Source of the DNA: Otatea glauca
Taxonomy: Eukaryota; Streptophyta; Magnoliopsida; Poales; Poaceae
Length of the DNA: 64,000 nucleotides
Direction: 5' to 3'
Assembly: GCA_036346275.1 (NCBI GenBank)
Contig: CM070715.1
Coordinates: 70,481,667 to 70,545,666 of the forward strand
The notes beneath the pieces were generated by a model, which made no database searches, was not told the origin of the DNA, and saw nothing but the letters and a program-made list of their open reading frames with translations. Positions 59,204-64,000 of the stretch are shown one piece after another (position 1 is the stretch's first letter; the number at the start of each line of letters is the position of its first letter). The position numbers and the translations under genes were made by a program.

Positions 59204-62173
59204 CTACGAGTCTTCAGTGTTGGTAGGAGCCTCAGGAGGTGGCAGATGAGTATGGAAGACTTCATCGTTATTATCTGGGTCATGGAACGCGCCGTTCTTG
59301 TTGAGTACTTCCTTCATGATGAAGTAGGCGAGCTGTCCCTGGATGCCTTGGATTTCATTTGGAACCAGTCCTCCCGTAGGCAACTTCAGACGCTATAAAT
59401 AGAAAAAGTTTATCTTAAGAGCTTATATAGAGAATGAGATGTACGAATCAATGTGTGATGTTAGCGTGGCAAACCTCTACGTCATTGTTTACTATTGTAG
59501 AGCCTAAGATTTCGCGCATGTATTGGCACACGAAGTACCCACATAAATTTGTACCTGGCGGCTGCTTGTGTCACTGCAAAAAATTGAATAAACTTATACG
59601 ACATTGAAGGAGTTATTGACTACGAGGTGCGATATAGGAAAATTGTTTTTGTGCGTACCGGAAATTTAGTACGGATTGTCAATGATTTATGGAAAGGACG
59701 GTGTCTCGAGCTCTTTTTACAATATGCTTGGAACGCCCTATTCACTAGACTTGTCATATCTTTGTAGTTTTTTGGATCTTTGTCCCGCGGGTCCAAGATC
59801 AGCATCTTGCTTTTATCTGGAGTAATTACTAAGAGAATCCAGTGGAAACTACATACACATGTATGATGTCGTTGTCATTAGTCCTAAGCTGAGCAAAGAA
59901 CGAGATCAACAAGTAGTTGAACTAGCTAGTGAGCCACTTACTTGAAATTGTATGGTAAAAGTATGAACTCCTTGTCTTGGAGTTTGATGAAAGCGTTATA
60001 TACGTAGTCCTCGACCTCCTTTGGTACTCTTTTGATTTCCGGCTGGCAAACCGTTCCCGGATCGAGGAATGCCACTGGCCCTTCGGTTCTTCTTAGTTCT
60101 ATCAACTCGTATCTACATAAGAAATGATTTAGACATCACATTTATCGGTATTACATGAATGTAGACAATGATTTTTGTATTGGACACTTACAGTGACCAG
60201 CATCTCATAAGAGACACGTCGAGGGCATCTTGATAGTACATGTTGTGCAACTCGCTGAATTCTATCATGAAGCAGTCAGACCCCTCATGGTGAAAATGTT
60301 CCTCTCTGTAAATGCCAGTGATCACCTTCGGGAGTACATCTTGGTTAGATCGCTCCATATACCATTTATGTAATCGCCTTAGCTGCACTGTTAGGCTATC
60401 AAGCTTCGAAGGGGTGACAAACGGCTTCCCCAATTCGTATTTCAGTCTTTCTTAAGCAGCTTGTCCTTTGGAGACCGCTTTACCCTTACTTTTCTCACGC
60501 ACAACATCATACTATGTTCTGGCTTCGCCAGACCTCGCTGATATGGCTTGTCTATTCTGCCATGCCTTCAGAGAAGGATTTTTAAGTCGGTCAACTGAAG
60601 TTGTCGTACTAACTTTTGTACGCTGATGTGTTGGTGATGACTGTGCGAGGTTTACCATAGGACAGGCCGGCAGGTTCACTGCAGGAGAGGCTGGCAGGGT
60701 CACCTCAGGAGGGGCAAACACTTCATGATGGTCCAAGACGATGTCACGTTTGCGCCAATGGATGAATGAGTGGACGGCACTTCCTAGAGTTGTAACCTCG
60801 TCGTTCGGGGGAATTTCTAGCCCGAGGTTGGCAAACTAGGGATTAACCGTGTCCACCTGGACCTTTGCATAACCCGACGCTATCGCAGAGTTGTGCAATA
60901 CACCTCCTTCTTGGCATGGGTACGCTATGCCTGTACCAGCCTGAATAAATATGTTTATGACGGGCAAAGTGAGCTAGCACGGTGTGGGGTCATGTATGTC
61001 GTCCATAGGATAATGGCCCATTTCCTGTTCTACAAGTGGGGCGGATGTGCAACTGTTGCGACGATTCGGAGGGCTGGTCGTAACAATGTTCTCGGCTTGC
61101 GACTGGCTCATGGCTTGTTGTACTTGTTCTATTGTGCCTTGTAATTCTCGAAGCATCTTTTCCTTCATCATTTCTATTTCAGCAAACGCTTCTCTAGCTC
61201 TCTTTCGACTCTTGTATGTGTGGAGGTGCTCCGGGAATCCTGTCTTCCAGGGAACCTTAACCCCGACACCTCGTGTCCATCCAGGATGCTCCTTGTTTCT
61301 CAGGGCACATGTTAGTTTGTCGTTCTCCCTATCTGGGTGGAATGTTCCTTGGGAAGACTCGACGTACAGCTCCTGGACCCTTTGCGAGATTGCTTCATCA
61401 TCTCTATTTCTGAAGGATAAGCCCCCACCAGATGTGACACTTGCCCTCGCTAGCACATAGTGCTTGACTCGGTCTGGTATTCCGGCCAATTGACTTGTAC
61501 CAGTCGATTGTAGTAAGTCTGCTTCCTGCCTCTCCCATTGAGGGATTTTACCAGCGTACCCACCCGTACCAAGTCTGTGTGGATGGATGTTCCTCCTTCC
61601 GATGTTTATATGGTCCTCGCTGGACTTCTTTGCTACTTCACTTTGCTTCATCGACACAAATTCATCCCAATATGGTTCTAAGTTTGGGTAGTCCCCGATG
61701 GCCGATCGGTTTTTCTTTACATAAGTAGTATTCAGCCTGGCCTTGAAGTTCCTCCATGCCGCATCCATGGTCATCAACGCATCCCGACACACGCGGTGTT
61801 CATCTTCTTCGGGGAATTCGAAGGTTTGTTTGAGCTCCATCCATAAATCCGTTTTGATGGTATCGGGCACTTTGTGCCAATCCAAAAAGGTGATTGGCAC
61901 TCTCTCCCTTGCGATATACCCACAGGTTGTTCTGTACTTTGCTACAAACTTTGGCGGTGCAATTGGGGCCCTAGCATCTGAGACCTCCGAGATGGTATAC
62001 CAGCCTTCGGGCTTCTTATTTCTTCCTCGGCCACGAGGTCTTGCCACGGGTACGTCAGCATCGGCGACAACAGCGGTGGAGTCTTCAACAACAGCGGTGA
62101 TGTCTTCAGCGGTGGTTGGGTAGAGGTTAAGGAACCTGCTAGGGCTAGGGCTCGGGATGGAATGCTCCTCCAT
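59204..62173 (-). pseudogene. CACTA protein: Ptta/En/Spm-type transposase region fused to a Ulp1-like protease
   Basis: A multi-exon minus-strand gene. Exon 1 (62173-60974, 399 codons) has the plant En/Spm transposase-type region (KTDLWMELKQTFEFPEEDE, YWDEFVSMKQSE) and a helical C-terminus. Exon 2 is about 60940-60192, with stops at 60836-60838, 60512-60514 and 60452-60454. Exon 3 (60112-59942) ends EFILLPYNF. Exon 4 (59848-59659) begins FHWILLVITPDKSK and has LILDPRD. Exon 5 (about 59573-59475) has PPGTNLCGYFVCQYM. Exon 6 (59392-59204) ends NTEDS and TAG. His in FHW, Asp in LDP and Cys in NLCGY are the C48 protease triad positions. Exons 2 to 6 join at canonical GT/AG sites; the exon 1/2 junction is unresolved. 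A TGA at 59571-59573 lies where exon 5 would begin. Such proteases are common in plant CACTA elements; their role in transposition is not settled. Confidence 0.88.
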
Positions 62174-63460
62174 ATCAGACTTGGATGTGCGAACTAAAAG
62201 AGGTAAAGTATGGAACCATTAGAATTAGGCGATCATTTGGGTTAAGTACGGAAGTTTAACTCTGAAAACTAGAAATGAGAGTAATCGAGACACTGTGTTA
62301 CCTAGTGCTTTAATTAAAACTTTGATTAAAACTTTGTTAATTAGGAAATGTGTAGCATTAGATAAAGCTATTATCATCTCATCTACGTTTGTTTGACAAC
62401 ATAAAAGTTGTCGTTAGCCTTGTCTCCAGATGACATGGAGTATGGACAATAGTCATATTCTACCCTTGTAACATGCCCTAAGAATTTTTTTAGTGTTCCA
62501 AATAACACCCGATTTATTGTGTCAGAACTGAACTTGATGACCATTCCAAACATTCACACCTAAAATTGCCTAGCCATCTGATAGAATGGCCCCTAAATTT
62601 CAGCATCAAATCCAATTTAACCCTTCAGCTATTTGAGGGGGGAAATTAGCAGCCAAATTTTAAGTTATGTCTGGATATTATGTTCTGTTAATTTGTCCAA
62701 ACAGAAAGCTATGCTAGAGCATGTCATCCAATAAAACTATTTCCCATTCTCTCCATAGGAACAAATTAAAAGACAGCTAACTGATCTCCTAGGGCTAATT
62801 TCCTTCCTCAAAAGTTGAGGACCTAGACTCGTTCTTTTAGAAGGCTGAACAGCAAATTTGATACATATTAACATTGTAAAAATCCATAAATACTACATTC
62901 AAAATATTCGTTAGGAAATCCCTCTAAAAGGGAAATATAAACCATATGTTTGCTTAAGCAATGCACTACCTAGCCAATAGAAACTACAGCATCAAGTGTC
63001 TTCTCGAAGAGCAAAAAACAAAACAAAAAAGACATCAACTTCTAATTGACTAGAGTGGAGTAATAAACAATCAGCATATTATAAGTCAATTGAACAATAA
63101 AAATTACAGTCTTACACAACACTCCTTTTCATGAACCAGAGATGACTCTCACCAAGTTTGGCTACTGAAAGTTGCAGCCAATATTATATTATACCTTCAA
63201 ATAAGTCAGCCTCTTAGTGAGTTAACACACTAGTGAATTTGCGAACAGAGGAAACTAGTGGGGAAGAGAATGCGATAACATAAGTTATAGGGGTGTTTTT
63301 CCAAATTCAGAATGACAACACTTGAGATCTCTACAATTAATGAATATTTATCGCATCCTAATTAATGAATATTTATCGATCCGAGTCATGAAGATTTCTT
63401 TGCCACTATGATTTATTAAAATGGCTTCCATTTTTGTCACAGATACATGCCTTCCACATT
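62174..63460. other. Non-coding sequence between the CACTA protein and the neprosin-type gene
   Basis: AT-rich with no recognised protein and no CACTA end. It should contain a boundary between CACTA element 2 and host DNA unless the element continues past the window. A 23-bp sequence at 63316-63338 recurs at 63493-63515, across the start codon of the next gene. An 18-bp word at 63336-63353 recurs at 63361-63378. Confidence 0.4.
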
Positions 63461-63468
63461 CTATAAAA
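63461..63468 (+). promoter_or_regulatory. TATA box of the neprosin-type gene
   Basis: CTATAAAA lies about 46 bases before the ATG at 63514, which would give a very short leader. No other promoter signal is evident. Confidence 0.45.
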
Positions 63469-63513
63469 TGGAGTAGATCTAGAAAAAAAAGAACAACACT
63501 TGAGATCTCTACA

Positions 63514-64000
63514 ATGGAACAACTAATACATCTTGGAGTGACTATTTTATTGTCATATCTTGTTCTAACTACAGGAGTAAAAGCGCAAAGATACACGAAC
63601 ATGGAGAAAGTGATAGCCGACATTTCGCCAGCGGACATGTCAACAAGACCATTCAGGTATTTATAAAAAATCATTTCCATTGGAAATCTTAACAACAAAG
63701 TGGTGGTTAACAAGCAATGAAAATCTTGCAATAGATCAAGATGGTGATGTGTTTGATTGCATTGACATAAATCAACGACCGACTCTTCGTCATCCGTTCT
63801 TTGAAAGATCACATTATACAAGTAAGTTACTATTTAACGCCTTGCTTCTCCTCTATATGTTCAAAAAATTGTTTGTGTTGGCAACCTTTCTATTATTATT
63901 TGTCCTTAGTTTTAACTTTCTTACAAAAATATCTGAAAATTAAATGATATAGCGCAGTTCCTGGTCCAACTTTTGTTTTTTGACTAAAAATAGTTTGGTT
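63514..64000 (+). CDS. Neprosin-family protein, N-terminal exons (runs off the window)
   Basis: Exon 1 (63514-63656) encodes MEQLIHLGVTILLSYLVLTT and then GVKAQ, a secretory signal peptide, followed by a short acidic stretch. Exon 2 (about 63715-63821) reads DQDGDVFDCIDINQRPTLRH, the activation-peptide motif of neprosin-type glutamic peptidases (GD-x-(F/I)-DC-(V/I)-DI...QP...HP), and ends at a strong donor (ACAA/GTAAGT). The proposed intron (63657-63714) is 58 bases, shorter than usual for plants; the frame and the CAG/GTAT donor support it, but the acceptor is weak. The glutamic catalytic domain would lie right of the window. Secreted members cut after proline, and many genome copies are uncharacterised. 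It may be intact, truncated or transposon-carried; this cannot be decided here. Confidence 0.6.

Larger units (their letters stand above)
57501..62173 (-). mobile_element. CACTA (En/Spm) element 2, one end and protein region
   Basis: The terminus CACTACACTGGAAAAGGTC is at 57501, followed by a subterminal array (57520-57845) of alternating GTGGCGGTT and AACCGCCAC words. Inward on the minus strand lies the transposase-associated Ulp1 pseudogene (59204-62173). The other terminus and the main TNP2-type transposase are not in the window, so the right limit given is only the end of recognised coding sequence. The element either extends past 64000 or was truncated. Confidence 0.8.

Overview
The window is nuclear DNA from a grass-type (Poaceae) plant genome. 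It is mostly nested, decayed transposable elements with very few host genes. The grass call rests on the element types (chromodomain Ty3/Gypsy elements with about 3-kb LTRs, CACTA elements with CACTACTACAAAA-type ends, Ulp1-carrying CACTA proteins, hAT and small MITE-like elements) and on one GC-rich, intronless thaumatin-like gene. The species cannot be named from the sequence alone.

Layout. 1-5.0 kb: a broken SIRE-type Copia gag on the minus strand, beside a complete solo LTR (1759-4757, target-site duplication CATAC). 5.0-9.9 kb: the 3' half of a chromovirus on the minus strand (LTR, chromodomain, integrase), joined abruptly to the 3' end of a plus-strand Copia element (9.9-10.6 kb). 11.3-12.2 kb: the one intact host gene, a 230-residue thaumatin-like (PR-5/osmotin-type) protein on the minus strand, with a TATA box and poly(A) signal. 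12.4-19.6 kb: a DNA transposon with about 115-bp inverted arms, split by a full-length Copia element (13002-19256, duplication TTCCT). 22.2-29.4 kb: an hAT-like GC-rich element split by a second Copia element (22959-29301, duplication GATTC), then a long AT microsatellite. 31.5-33.8 kb: a small MITE, one arm of a long inverted repeat paired with 21.3-21.7 kb, and an LTR fragment. 34.0-37.8 kb: an hAT transposase pseudogene with a MITE inside it. 38.1-38.9 kb: a non-autonomous hAT element with a perfect 8-bp duplication.

39.8-52.9 kb is the deepest nest. An outer chromovirus-type solo LTR holds another solo LTR (40557-46042) and an antisense LTR fragment, and that fragment holds a 4.49-kb CACTA element (46914-51403, duplication AAT). 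The CACTA element carries a captured exon of a STE20/OSR1-like protein kinase. 53465-57442 is a Helitron (5' TC, 3' hairpin and CTAG, between A and T). From 57501 one end of a second CACTA element appears, followed by a multi-exon pseudogene (59204-62173) joining a plant En/Spm transposase-type region to a Ulp1-like cysteine protease domain. At the right edge (63514 onward) the first exons of a neprosin-family gene run off the window.

What is functional: the thaumatin-like gene looks intact and the neprosin gene may be. Everything else is repeat-derived and almost all of it carries stops or frameshifts. The most informative points are the nesting order, set by target-site duplications and a paralogous empty site; the captured kinase exon with its template-switch-like junction; the rebuilt exon structure of the CACTA protease protein; and the missing second end of that CACTA element next to a neprosin gene.
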